Source of the DNA: UBA6522 sp965237785 | Lineage (GTDB): Bacteria; Pseudomonadota; Gammaproteobacteria; Steroidobacterales; Rariloculaceae | Reading direction: 5' to 3' | DNA: 64,000 nt | Assembly (NCBI GenBank): GCA_965237785.1 | Contig: OZ250159.1 | Span: 744,001-808,000 of the forward strand | In this document: positions 17,171 through 25,689 of the stretch, piece after piece | Numbering within the stretch: position 1 is the first letter of the stretch | Layout: the number at the start of each line of letters is the position of its first letter | Made by a program: the position numbers and the translations under genes | Notes under the pieces: generated by a model | Databases searched by the model: none | What the model was told of the DNA's origin: nothing | The model's input: only the letters and a program-made list of their open reading frames with translations

Positions 17171-17566
17171 ATGAAAAGATACATTTCCGCCGTATTGACG
17201 CCCGGGCTGCTCGGATTGGCAGCTGCTTCCTACGCCCACCATTCTTTTCCGGCGCATTACTTTGCAGATAGGATGATTACGATTGAAGGGACGCTAACTG
17301 AGTATTTGTTTAGGAATCCACACTCGTTCCTTCATATGGAGGTGATGAACGACGACGGAGAAGTCGAAGTATGGGCCGCGGAGTGGGGCAATACACTGCG
17401 TATGATGCGGCAAGGCTACACACCGGAATCGTTTAAGCCCGGCGATCTCCTTATTGTGAGCGGCAATCCGTCACGCGATGCCGGGAGAAGGATCCGCCTC
17501 GTGACCCTCGAAAGACCTGCCGACGGCCTCGAAGCGACTCGGGACGGCCCCAGGCCGAGTAACTGA
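17171..17566 (+). CDS. Secreted DUF6152 family protein (family A, copy 2)
   Basis: A 131-residue protein with a GGGGGA ribosome binding site just before ATG 17171; a longer open frame overlapping the previous gene is rejected. The signal peptide ends SYA and the mature chain begins HHSF (His23-His24). NPHSF, EWGN and KPGDLLIVSGNPSRDAG repeat the pattern of copy 1 and copy 4. It ends the A-B-B-A row; 118 bases later an unrelated secreted protein gene begins. Confidence 0.85.
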   Translation: MKRYISAVLTPGLLGLAAASYAHHSFPAHYFADRMITIEGTLTEYLFRNPHSFLHMEVMNDDGEVEVWAAEWGNTLRMMRQGYTPESFKPGDLLIVSGNPSRDAGRRIRLVTLERPADGLEATRDGPRPSN

Positions 17567-17683
17567 GGCTCGCCTGATCTCAGCCGAGAACCAAAGTGAC
17601 GAGACCGGATTCATACTTGGTCATGGGCCGTTGGCCAGCCCGGACCATCAGGTTATTTCGTTATCGAGAATGAGGACACCGTA

Positions 17684-18913
17684 GTGAACAATTCAACCTG
17701 GTTTTCGATCCTAAGCTACTGCCTCGGCAGCTTGATCGTTCTTTCCCCCAGTGCTTTGAGCGCGCAGGAAAACAAGATTACCTTGCAATCCGCCTCTACC
17801 CTGTCTTGGGGGCCCAACGACGTTCTTTTCGTTGGCGATTCCTTGGGTGCCGCAATCTACGCCATAGAGTTGGATGACTTGAAGCAGGGCGGCTTGGGGC
17901 CTATCAATATCAAGGGTTTCGACAGCAAGCTAGCCGCCTATATGGGGGTGCCCAGCAGCGACTTCATCGTCAACGATATGGTCGTGCATGGACCGTCGCA
18001 AACGGTTTTTTTCGCCGTGACCCGAGGTCTGGGCGAGCAGTCAAGAGCACTGGTCATTTCCATGGATATCCAGGGACACTTGGAATCGCTTGATCTTGAT
18101 GGCGTGGAGTACTCCAAGTTTGCAATTACCGACGCGCCCAACCACCAAAAGACTTTCATAGAACGGGGCCTGCGTGGAGCGCCGGAAGCGCTGGACATCG
18201 AGAAAGCGGGAACGCTCCAACGAACATTCGCTATTACGGACATCGACTACTACCAAGGAGAGATATTTGTTGCCGGCCTCAGTAACGAAGAATTTTCCTC
18301 GACGCTTCGCCGTATCCCGTTTCCATTCCAAGGCAATGCCGCCGTAAGTTACATAGAGATTTTTCATGCGGTCCACGGCCAATTCGAGACTCGTGCACCA
18401 GTGCGCACCCAGGTGATTCAAGAACTCGATGGCAAACCATATCTTATTGCAGCTTACACCTGCACGCCCTTGGTTGTGATTCCGTTGGATGCGCTCGAGG
18501 ATGGTGCGAAAGTCTCCGGTAAGACCGTGGCCGAGCTCGGATTCGGCAATACGCCCGTGGACATGGTCCAATACAAGCAGGATGACGATCTAAAGCTGTT
18601 GTTAACAAACACGAACCGAAATGCGATGGCATTTGATATCGATGAGGTTATTCGCGGTGAGGCGATTCTGGAAGGAGTGTCGCTGACTGGAACCGAAGGG
18701 GTTAGCCATATCCCGATGCCTGTAACCGGCGCGCTTCAACTGGATGATTTTGACGATCGGTACTTCTTGGGATTGTTGAAGGACCCTCTTTCAAGCGGGC
18801 TTAATCTATATTCCATTCGGAAAGATGTGCCACTGAAACTGAATGAGTTTTTTGTTGAGTATGATTTCCCAGGCTATGATCGCGCGGCAGCGACAGAAAG
18901 TAGTATCGACTAG
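17684..18913 (+). CDS. Secreted protein of unknown function, possibly a beta-propeller
   Basis: A 409-residue product starting at GTG 17684 with AGGAC about 7 bases upstream. A signal peptide (ends LSAQ) is followed by a body made of repeating short strand segments with aspartates and glycines (GPNDVLFVGDSLGAAIYAI, FFAVTRGLG, IFVAGLSNEEF, DFDDRYFLGLL), which suggests a propeller of the lactonase or quinoprotein kind. A single Cys (YTCTPL) is present. It overlaps the next gene, so the two are probably co-translated and may act together outside the inner membrane. I do not recognise the family. Confidence 0.7.
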   Translation: MNNSTWFSILSYCLGSLIVLSPSALSAQENKITLQSASTLSWGPNDVLFVGDSLGAAIYAIELDDLKQGGLGPINIKGFDSKLAAYMGVPSSDFIVNDMVVHGPSQTVFFAVTRGLGEQSRALVISMDIQGHLESLDLDGVEYSKFAITDAPNHQKTFIERGLRGAPEALDIEKAGTLQRTFAITDIDYYQGEIFVAGLSNEEFSSTLRRIPFPFQGNAAVSYIEIFHAVHGQFETRAPVRTQVIQELDGKPYLIAAYTCTPLVVIPLDALEDGAKVSGKTVAELGFGNTPVDMVQYKQDDDLKLLLTNTNRNAMAFDIDEVIRGEAILEGVSLTGTEGVSHIPMPVTGALQLDDFDDRYFLGLLKDPLSSGLNLYSIRKDVPLKLNEFFVEYDFPGYDRAAATESSID

Positions 18914-20075
18914 AGAGTGGCCTACCCGGGCATTTGTCGTCACGCTTGCGATAGGGTTTTTCTGTACCCTGCCGATCGCCGGGTTTGGCGAGGAACCTTT
19001 GATTGCCTACGACGCGGACAGAGGTCTGGTCTTATTCCGGCCGGGCGACATCGAAAAAATCCCGGCGTTGGATTCATCTAAATTGCGCAGTGCGTTTCCT
19101 GTGCTCATGCAGCAGCGAGATGCATGGGTGCAAATCGAAGGTAACTACTTTCAGAGGGCGAATACGATTATCTTCGAGCCGAGATTTCCGTTCATACCGG
19201 GGATTGGTAAATACCAGGCCGTAATCGATTGGCAGCAGTTCCGGAAAAATGCAGCGGACGTCGCTCTTATTTCGCCCGGGCGATCGGAAGTTTCTTTCGA
19301 GCCCCGTGCGATTACAGCCGCTAACACCAGGGTGGTCAGCATATTCCCCGACGCGATAGAGATTCCAGAGAACATATTGAGATTCTATATCGGTTTTTCG
19401 GGCCCCGTCGCCCGTGGCAGTCTATCTGACTGGATTCGCCTGGAGACGAGGGACGGCGTCGAAGTATCCGCTTTCTTTCTGGATAATCGCGAACCGCTGT
19501 GGAACAGAGAAAGAACCCGGCTGACCTTATTGTTGGATCCTGCCAGAGCCAAACGAGGCGTTCTCGCAAATCGCATCCTCGGCCGTGCTTTGAAACAGGA
19601 AGAAAGCTACCGCTTGACCATTAGCTCCAAGATGAAAGACGCGGCGGGTCATTCCTTGCAGGATGACTTTGAGCATACCTTTACGGCGGGGCCACCAGTC
19701 GAGATGGTCCTAAGCATGGATGACGTACAAGTATCCAAGATCAAGGTCGGAACGTCTGAACCCATAGAGATTTCTTTTCCCGCTATCATGGACTACTTCC
19801 AGCTGTCCGGGCGGATGACGATCAAGCGTGATCGCCGGGATATCGTGGCAGGAAGGCTAAGCTTGGGGACGCGGCCGTCTTCGGTCACCTTCACGCCGGA
19901 GCTGCCATGGCAGGCGCAAGCTTACGTCCTACAGATTACAGGCGATGCTGAAGACGTTTCGGGAAACACTTTTTCGGCCGCTTTTGACCATGACGCAAGT
20001 AGTGGAGTGGAAGGAAGTATTGGACGGGACCAGTACGAGGCGCGTGATCTCGTGCTGGACAGTTCGAGAGACTGA
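18876..20075 (+). CDS. Secreted protein with SbsA/Big_5-type Ig-like domains
   Basis: About 399 residues. In-frame ATGs at 18843, 18861 and 18876 all lie inside the end of the previous gene; I use the last, which leaves a basic N-terminus and a signal helix ending IAGFG. Two C-terminal repeats carry the SbsA Ig-like signature: YRLTISSKMKDAAGHSL near residue 250 and YVLQITGDAEDVSGNTF near 375. Such domains occur in surface or periplasmic proteins. It partners the preceding unknown protein by overlap; no enzyme motif is visible. Confidence 0.7.
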   Translation: MIARQRQKVVSTREWPTRAFVVTLAIGFFCTLPIAGFGEEPLIAYDADRGLVLFRPGDIEKIPALDSSKLRSAFPVLMQQRDAWVQIEGNYFQRANTIIFEPRFPFIPGIGKYQAVIDWQQFRKNAADVALISPGRSEVSFEPRAITAANTRVVSIFPDAIEIPENILRFYIGFSGPVARGSLSDWIRLETRDGVEVSAFFLDNREPLWNRERTRLTLLLDPARAKRGVLANRILGRALKQEESYRLTISSKMKDAAGHSLQDDFEHTFTAGPPVEMVLSMDDVQVSKIKVGTSEPIEISFPAIMDYFQLSGRMTIKRDRRDIVAGRLSLGTRPSSVTFTPELPWQAQAYVLQITGDAEDVSGNTFSAAFDHDASSGVEGSIGRDQYEARDLVLDSSRD

Positions 20076-20109
20076 CCGGCGCCATCACGCGGCAGTTATT
20101 CGATCTGGG

Positions 20110-20173
20110 GCGGCCGCCTGGCCGCGAGGGAATCGCGACGAGCCGAACTCGCTGTGGGAGCGGCGCAAGCCGC
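20110..20173. terminator. Hairpins in a convergent intergenic region
   Basis: Between the converging genes ending at 20075 and 20184 there are two stems: GCGGCC/GGCCGC (20110-20125) and GCGGC-GCAA-GCCGC (20160-20173), the latter with a stable GCAA tetraloop. Neither has a T-run, so they are possible rather than proven terminators. Confidence 0.3.
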
Positions 20174-20183
20174 GAATTGGGCT

Positions 20184-21134
20184 TTAGCCCTTGAGCTTCG
20201 GGATCACGTCAGCGGCGATCGCCTCGACCTGTTCTTGTTCATACTTGTACGGCACCAAGATAATGCGATCTACGCCGGTGTCGAGGTGTGCCTGAAGCTG
20301 CTCCACACACTCCTCCGGAGTTCCGATGACCGCACTGTCCGGGGTCGATTCACTCCACGAGGAGAAATCCCACTCGGCTTTCAGCCACTCGTTCATCGGT
20401 GCCTCAGTCTGTGACCGGTTGCCGACCGCGATCGGAAGCTGGTTGCAGCCGCTGAGCGTGTCCGGGTCCTTGCCTGCCTCCTCGGCGAAGTTGCGGATTT
20501 TGGCCCAGTTTGTCTCGTAGCTTTGTGGTGTATAGAAATAGGTCAACCAACCGTCGCCCGCCACTGCCGCCCGCTTCAAGACCCGATCCACGTAGCCGCC
20601 GATCAAGATGGTCGGACGGGGCTGTTGTACTGGCTTGGGAAACATGACGGCGTTGCGCAGGTTGTGAGGCGGATACTCCCCACCGACCATATCCTCCTGC
20701 CACAACCGTTTCAGAATCTCCAGATTCTGATCCATAATTTTGCCGCGCTTGTGGAAGTCGATGCCGACAGCGTCGAATTCGCGTTTGTACCAGCCGGAAG
20801 CCACACCGAGCACGAGACGCCCTTGGGAGATCCGATCGATGCTCGAAAGCTGTTTTGCCAGAACCACCGGGTTGCGGAGTGGGAGCACCAGAATCCCGGT
20901 CCCCAACTTTATCGTCTTGGTTCTCGCAGCGACTGCGGTCAGTAGCGACAGTGACTCGATGAATGGGAAATGCGGATCTACGCCCAGGAGGATATGATCC
21001 CACACCCACAGCGACTCGTACCCCAATTCCTCCGCGCGCAAACCGTAGTCCAGCAGCGCCTGGGCATCGGGAACTTCCGGATACGTCTGGAAGTTCCGCA
21101 TTGCAATACCGAACGCCGTTGATTTTCCAGTCAT
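20184..21134 (-). CDS. Luciferase-like (LLM class, F420-type) oxidoreductase
   Basis: A 316-residue TIM-barrel flavin/F420 oxidoreductase. Landmarks are SLWVWDHI, LGTGILVLPLRNPVVLAKQ, GRLVLGVASGWYK and the closing GVDRIILVPY. The ATG at 21134 has AAGGAT five bases upstream. It is the last gene of a leftward operon with a CoA-transferase pair and a PLP-fold enzyme. In mycobacterial cholesterol catabolism an LLM enzyme is encoded near the CoA-transferase-like IpdAB, so the association is suggestive of ring or side-chain catabolism here. The cofactor (FMN or F420) cannot be told by eye. Confidence 0.85.
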   Translation of the reverse strand: MTGKSTAFGIAMRNFQTYPEVPDAQALLDYGLRAEELGYESLWVWDHILLGVDPHFPFIESLSLLTAVAARTKTIKLGTGILVLPLRNPVVLAKQLSSIDRISQGRLVLGVASGWYKREFDAVGIDFHKRGKIMDQNLEILKRLWQEDMVGGEYPPHNLRNAVMFPKPVQQPRPTILIGGYVDRVLKRAAVAGDGWLTYFYTPQSYETNWAKIRNFAEEAGKDPDTLSGCNQLPIAVGNRSQTEAPMNEWLKAEWDFSSWSESTPDSAVIGTPEECVEQLQAHLDTGVDRIILVPYKYEQEQVEAIAADVIPKLKG

Positions 21135-21189
21135 GTTAGATCCTTAACGTCATAGGTATCGAGCGCTTCCTTCAGCGGACGCACGGGAC

Positions 21190-21960
21190 TCAGGCGGTGT
21201 ACAGGCGCTCAGGGTCGACCTCTCGCAGCACGTTCAGCTCCTCAGCCCGCGGCGGCTCCGTGGTTGGCGTATCAGGATCGATCGCGAGTTCGAAGCCCGT
21301 GTTCTCCCAGACTCGGTCGGGCGTGATGCCGGGGTGCAGGGCTTCGACCTTCATCAACCGAGTCTCCAAGTCGAAGCCGAGGATGGCCAGATCGGTCACA
21401 ACCCGATACATGCCGCCGGTGACCAGGCCCGAGTCCGCGCGGCTCGTTCGCCCCTCCAGGAAGCCGGGACTCGTTACGAAGTCCACCTTTTCAACGAAGC
21501 GGCGTCTCTCCTGTTTCATTGCGACGATCATCTGCGTCAGGCTCGAGATATCGTTACCGCCACCGGAGCCGGGAAGGCGCACCTTCGGCGCGTCTGAGTC
21601 CCCGATGAACGAGCTATTCAGATTGCCGTAGCGGTCGATCTGTGCCCCTCCCATGAATCCCACATCCACATAGCCGCGCTGTAGCAGCAGGAGCACATCG
21701 GTGATTCCCAGCACCATGTTCGCACGCCGCGTGCAGCGTTGCTCGTTAGTCGTGGCCGGTAGTTCCCCCGGCACGATATTAGGACCGACCACACCTCCTT
21801 CGAAAAGAATGGTCAACCCGGGAGCGTGGAGCCGTTGCGCGAGTGTAGCCGCGAGCAAGGGGATGCCGACGCCCGCGAACACGCATTGCCCGTCTTGGAG
21901 TAACCGCGCGCTCATCACAGCGAGCAGCTCGGTAGCGGTGTACGCAGGGCCCTCAGTCAT
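21190..21960 (-). CDS. CoA-transferase family subunit B (GctB/IpdB-like)
   Basis: A 256-residue subunit with the family segments GVGIPLLAATLAQRLHAP, EGGVVGPNI, VVTDLAILGF and LHPGITPDRVWENTGFEL. The ATG at 21960 overlaps the subunit A stop by 8 bases; a GTG at 21969 is an alternative. With subunit A it forms either a CoA transferase or, as in IpdAB, a CoA-ester ring hydrolase. The catalytic Glu of classical transferases lies in subunit B; I cannot assign it confidently here. Confidence 0.85.
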   Translation of the reverse strand: MTEGPAYTATELLAVMSARLLQDGQCVFAGVGIPLLAATLAQRLHAPGLTILFEGGVVGPNIVPGELPATTNEQRCTRRANMVLGITDVLLLLQRGYVDVGFMGGAQIDRYGNLNSSFIGDSDAPKVRLPGSGGGNDISSLTQMIVAMKQERRRFVEKVDFVTSPGFLEGRTSRADSGLVTGGMYRVVTDLAILGFDLETRLMKVEALHPGITPDRVWENTGFELAIDPDTPTTEPPRAEELNVLREVDPERLYTA

Positions 21961-22924
21961 TGTAGACACTCCGGCCCCGGCGGGCCGCGTCGAGCACTGC
22001 GTCCATGCCGAGCAGGCTCAAATAGTCGGACCAACTCCGCGGTCTGTAGTAGAAGCGTTCGAGATACTCTTTTGCACCTGCATCTGGATTCTCCTTCGTG
22101 ACGTCGGCGTAATAGTCCATGTGCGAGAAGAACGGTTCGTAGACGCCGTAACACTCGTGGGGAGCGCAGCCGAAGGGCGCCTCTACCACCGCGTCTGCCG
22201 TGAAGAACGGGATACTGGTCCGATCCGGATTTCGGCGGATCTGATCGTTGGAGATGAGGCGTTCCGTCGTGAGCACTACACGGTTCGCGGCCATCGCAAT
22301 GTCCACGTCCATGAACTGCAGCCCGTCCATTTGGGCATTGCCGTAGGCATCGCACCGCTGGACGTGAATCAAGGCCACGTCGGGATTTAGCGCCGGTAGT
22401 AGCGCCAACCGCTCGCCCGTATAGGGGCAAGCCATTTCCCGCACCTCCCCGCCCAGCCTGCGCGCCACGTCGGAGCCCATCATCGAACGGGTCGGCATGA
22501 AGGGTATGCCCATGGCGCCGGCGCGGTACCGCAGGCCCATCGACATGTGACTCCACTCCTCGAAGAGCGCCTTCTTGCTCTCCGTGTAGTGCCGCATGAC
22601 TTTGGAGATACCCCACACAATGCCCTGACTGAACCAGCTCGTCATGATGTGATTACTCACGCCGGAAGCGAACAGCAGGTCGCCCTCGGTGGAGACGATG
22701 CTCCGTGAGACCAATAGGTCCCGGCGCTTGGCGCGTATCAATGCCCAGATCATCGCGAAGGGCGTGCGCGATGCGGTAGAGCCACCGAGCGCCACATGGT
22801 CTCCATCCTTTACCAACGACACCGCTTCCTCTAAAGACATGACCTTGTCACGCAGACGCCGGTCACGCGAGGCCGTCCTCTCCCTCAATTTCAAATAAGA
22901 CTGAATCAACGAGCTCGTCTCCAC
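21953..22924 (-). CDS. CoA-transferase family subunit A (GctA/IpdA-like)
   Basis: A 323-residue subunit, slightly longer than usual because of a basic N-terminal stretch before MSLEEAVSLVKDGDHVALGG. If that stretch is not translated, the ATG at 22840 is the start. GSDV, CPYTGERLALLPALNPDVALIHVQRCDAYGN and TTERL follow the GctA/IpdA pattern. The start annotated is GTG 22924, 27 bases after the PLP-enzyme stop. Co-translated with subunit B. Confidence 0.85.
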   Translation of the reverse strand: METSSLIQSYLKLRERTASRDRRLRDKVMSLEEAVSLVKDGDHVALGGSTASRTPFAMIWALIRAKRRDLLVSRSIVSTEGDLLFASGVSNHIMTSWFSQGIVWGISKVMRHYTESKKALFEEWSHMSMGLRYRAGAMGIPFMPTRSMMGSDVARRLGGEVREMACPYTGERLALLPALNPDVALIHVQRCDAYGNAQMDGLQFMDVDIAMAANRVVLTTERLISNDQIRRNPDRTSIPFFTADAVVEAPFGCAPHECYGVYEPFFSHMDYYADVTKENPDAGAKEYLERFYYRPRSWSDYLSLLGMDAVLDAARRGRSVYND

Positions 22925-22951
22925 GCTAATGGCCGCTGCGCTCTACGGGTT

Positions 22952-24463
22952 TCAGGCCGCAATCCCTGCCCGCTGAGCAAAGCCGGTCTCCCGATTGAAT
23001 CGCTCAATCAACTCGTCCCAGGCCGGTATGAGATCCCGTAGCCCGAGCCAGAATTGCTGCCGGCCGCGCTTTTCGAAATCCTCGAGGCCAACGCCCTGCT
23101 GTTCCACCCAAGTGAAGTAGCCAAGGTTGAAGACGCGTCGTCGATCACGGTGGGTCATCTCCAGAATGTGATCGCCGTCGGGACTGAGCAGATGCTCGGC
23201 AAAGACCTCCGCTGCGGAGATTGCATCGAAGCCCTTCGGGAAACGTGTCGCCTGCCACTTGTCGCGCTCGCTCACGTAGAGTCGTGCGCTGTCCGTAGCC
23301 ACCGTAACGATGACATCGTGCTCGTCGAGCTCCAGCCGGCGCGCTGTCTTGATTGCGGCAAGCACGTTAGCGATCCCCGAGAGACCCAGGCTTGAGAGGC
23401 TCTCCACCAACTCCGGGGCAAGTCCCCTGCGCGAGCTCAGGTAGGCGCGGCCATCGTCGCTATTGAATAGCAGGTTGAGGGCATCCGAGCTCTGGTCGGA
23501 CACACCGACGACCAGGTCCCCGTTCATGATGTTGTGGATTAGCGGGATGTGCTTGTCGCCGATGCCCTGGATATTGTGTTCACCAAAACCGTTGTAAAGC
23601 AGCGTGGGACACTCCACAGGCTCCACGACGACGATCTGCGTGCCATGGCCCTGTTTTAAATGGTCGCCCGCCCCCAGTGTTCCCGCCGAGCCACTGCCCG
23701 CCACGAAGGCGGCCAGGCGGAGATCGGGCTCGGATGCACGCAGCTCCTCGAAGGCGCGTTCCAGCGCCCTGCCGGTGCACAGCCAGTGCACCAGGTAGTT
23801 GGCGAACTCGGAGAACTGATTGAGGACCACATGCGTCGGGTCCTCGGACAGCTCCATGCACTTGTCGTAGATCTCCTTGACGTTACTCTCGGAGCCCGGA
23901 GTGCGGATGACATCCGCGGGATCAGCCACCCAACGGCGCAGCCAATCGAAGCGCTCAGCGCTCATGCCTTCCGGCAGAACCGCCATACCGCGACAGCCCA
24001 GGATTCGGGATATGGCAACCCCGCCGCGGCAGTAATTGCCCGTTGATGGCCAGACCGCGCGCTGCCTGACGGGATCGAAACACCCAGCCACAATCCGGGG
24101 CACGAGGCAAGCGTACGCGGCAAGCACCTTATGGGCGCCGATCATTGGGAAGCGCTCGCCCAGCGCCACGATAATGCGCGCACCGACTCCCGTCAGGCTT
24201 CGGGGCAGGTCTAGATAACCCGGAACCTCAACCGGGTCGCGCCTGATTGCATCATTATGCCAGTGAACGCGAAAGAGGTTCGCGGGATCCGGCGCGTCGG
24301 GATCCACCGAGCGCAGCCGCCCAAGCACAGCCTCCGGTATGCGTGAGGGGTCCGCCAGTTGTGCGAACGTTGGCAGCAGCACACCGGCGTCGCGCAGACT
24401 GTCAACCGCTGCGCCATGCGTGCTTGCGTCCAGAACTTCGGTCGGCAAGTCAAATGATGTCAT
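22952..24463 (-). CDS. PLP-dependent fold-type II enzyme (cysteine synthase/threonine synthase superfamily)
   Basis: A 503-residue protein with the PALP fold: a conserved Lys in FPMIGAHKVLAAYA, STGNYCRGGVAIS as the Asn-loop that binds the PLP substrate, and a glycine loop GSGSAGTLGAG that holds the phosphate. It is longer than cysteine synthases (about 310) and near the length of unusual carbon-nitrogen lyases. Start ATG 24463 is chosen over a 16-codon extension. It lies between the DUF6152/B fusion and the CoA-transferase genes; its substrate is unknown. Confidence 0.8.
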   Translation of the reverse strand: MTSFDLPTEVLDASTHGAAVDSLRDAGVLLPTFAQLADPSRIPEAVLGRLRSVDPDAPDPANLFRVHWHNDAIRRDPVEVPGYLDLPRSLTGVGARIIVALGERFPMIGAHKVLAAYACLVPRIVAGCFDPVRQRAVWPSTGNYCRGGVAISRILGCRGMAVLPEGMSAERFDWLRRWVADPADVIRTPGSESNVKEIYDKCMELSEDPTHVVLNQFSEFANYLVHWLCTGRALERAFEELRASEPDLRLAAFVAGSGSAGTLGAGDHLKQGHGTQIVVVEPVECPTLLYNGFGEHNIQGIGDKHIPLIHNIMNGDLVVGVSDQSSDALNLLFNSDDGRAYLSSRRGLAPELVESLSSLGLSGIANVLAAIKTARRLELDEHDVIVTVATDSARLYVSERDKWQATRFPKGFDAISAAEVFAEHLLSPDGDHILEMTHRDRRRVFNLGYFTWVEQQGVGLEDFEKRGRQQFWLGLRDLIPAWDELIERFNRETGFAQRAGIAA

Positions 24464-24495
24464 GTGAGTCTGCTGCGCGTTTACCCTTGTGGGTG

Positions 24496-25518
24496 TCAGA
24501 AAACCTGGCAATCGTACGGTGGGACTGTCTCTCCCAAAGCGAGCCAGTATCGCTCGTAGGTGGCTGGTTCCGTGAAAGTCGCCGGATCGGCAATGGTCAT
24601 ATGTTGGTCCAGCCGGGTCTGATCGCCGCTCAGCGTGAATCGTTCGACGATCTCCGCAGCCTCATTCTGAGGCGTGCCGATGTCATCGAAATAGGGCCAA
24701 TTAATTTGCGTCGTCTCGACGACCAGGGTATTCCCCTCCCAGCGCCCCGTGGAGTAACCGAATCGCGTCGCAGCCAGAGTGTCTGAGCGCCCGAATCTGT
24801 TCATGTGGATGATACGGGTCACATCCCATGCTGACCCTCGTAATATGAGCTCGCTCCCCTGATCGACAAACTCATATGGTTGCGGGGCCGTCATCGCGAA
24901 CGGCATTCCAGGTTGTTCACAGCGCATCATGAAGTTATCCAGCGGCTGCCACCTGGCCCGCGCAGCGACCGCCGGTTGCGTAAACGGATAATACGTCTCC
25001 GCCGGAATTCCCCCGGGCGCACTCCAAACACGAAAAATACCACGGTTTTGCAGAGCAGCGTTGACCAAATCTCCCTCACCGGCAAGATACGCATCTCCGC
25101 CACCGACGTGCCCACTTGTCCAATAAGGCTTCCCGCCCATTTCCAGTATCACTTCCAACCCATCCGACAGCAGCATATGGGTGCCGAGGAAATCTCGTGG
25201 CCCGCGGATGGATGGCCGACCCACTAGCCTCACATGTTCCCCGATTTTGAAATGGTCCCGGGTCACCCCGGTTCTCTCCAACGGATAAACGGAACCATAC
25301 CCTTCGATTCGCCAAATCTCCTCCTGGCCCTCGGCAGTCACTATCCTGATGGTGAAACCCACGTGGGGGTTTCTCCAGGTGACACTGAGTAACTCGCCCT
25401 CCAGTTCCCGGACTTCGTTTGAATACGTTGCCCGTGAATGATGAGCGGACGCGACCAGCGGCAGAAAGACAAGCAACCAAGTGGCGGCTGCTCTACACCG
25501 ACTCACGATGAATCTCAT
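24496..25518 (-). CDS. Secreted fusion of DUF6152 (family A) and family B domains
   Basis: A 340-residue protein. Signal peptide residues 1-25 end ASA, and the mature chain begins HHSR (His26-His27). Residues 26-130 are the family A domain (ELEGELLSV, RNPHVG, IGEHVRLVGRP); residues about 190-340 are family B (MRCEQPGMP, IHMNRFGR, GRWEGNTLVVETTQ, ERFTLSGD, a C-terminal YDCQ). Both are separate genes elsewhere in the window, so this gene links them physically. It is the first gene of the operon with the PLP enzyme, CoA-transferase and LLM oxidoreductase, and is divergent from a TonB receptor. Confidence 0.85.
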   Translation of the reverse strand: MRFIVSRCRAAATWLLVFLPLVASAHHSRATYSNEVRELEGELLSVTWRNPHVGFTIRIVTAEGQEEIWRIEGYGSVYPLERTGVTRDHFKIGEHVRLVGRPSIRGPRDFLGTHMLLSDGLEVILEMGGKPYWTSGHVGGGDAYLAGEGDLVNAALQNRGIFRVWSAPGGIPAETYYPFTQPAVAARARWQPLDNFMMRCEQPGMPFAMTAPQPYEFVDQGSELILRGSAWDVTRIIHMNRFGRSDTLAATRFGYSTGRWEGNTLVVETTQINWPYFDDIGTPQNEAAEIVERFTLSGDQTRLDQHMTIADPATFTEPATYERYWLALGETVPPYDCQVF

Positions 25519-25609
25519 GATTGCCCCCAACGATACAAATCGCTTTGGCTAGCGTTGTCTGGATACTGAATACGTGACAAATGCCCCAGAGATTCCACCC
25601 CAAGAGCGG

Positions 25610-25637
25610 TTGATTTCCCTTGTGATTAATATATAGT
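25610..25637 (+). promoter_or_regulatory. Candidate sigma70 promoter for the TonB-dependent receptor
   Basis: TTGATT (25610-25615) and TATAGT (25632-25637) are 16 bases apart in the otherwise AT-rich 171-base gap between divergent genes. This would place the transcript start about 45 bases before ATG 25690. Prediction from hexamer match only. Confidence 0.4.
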
Positions 25638-25689
25638 CTTTCTATCGTTAGAATCAATGTTCCGCTCCGGGCTTTGGGGGATTTGAGCC

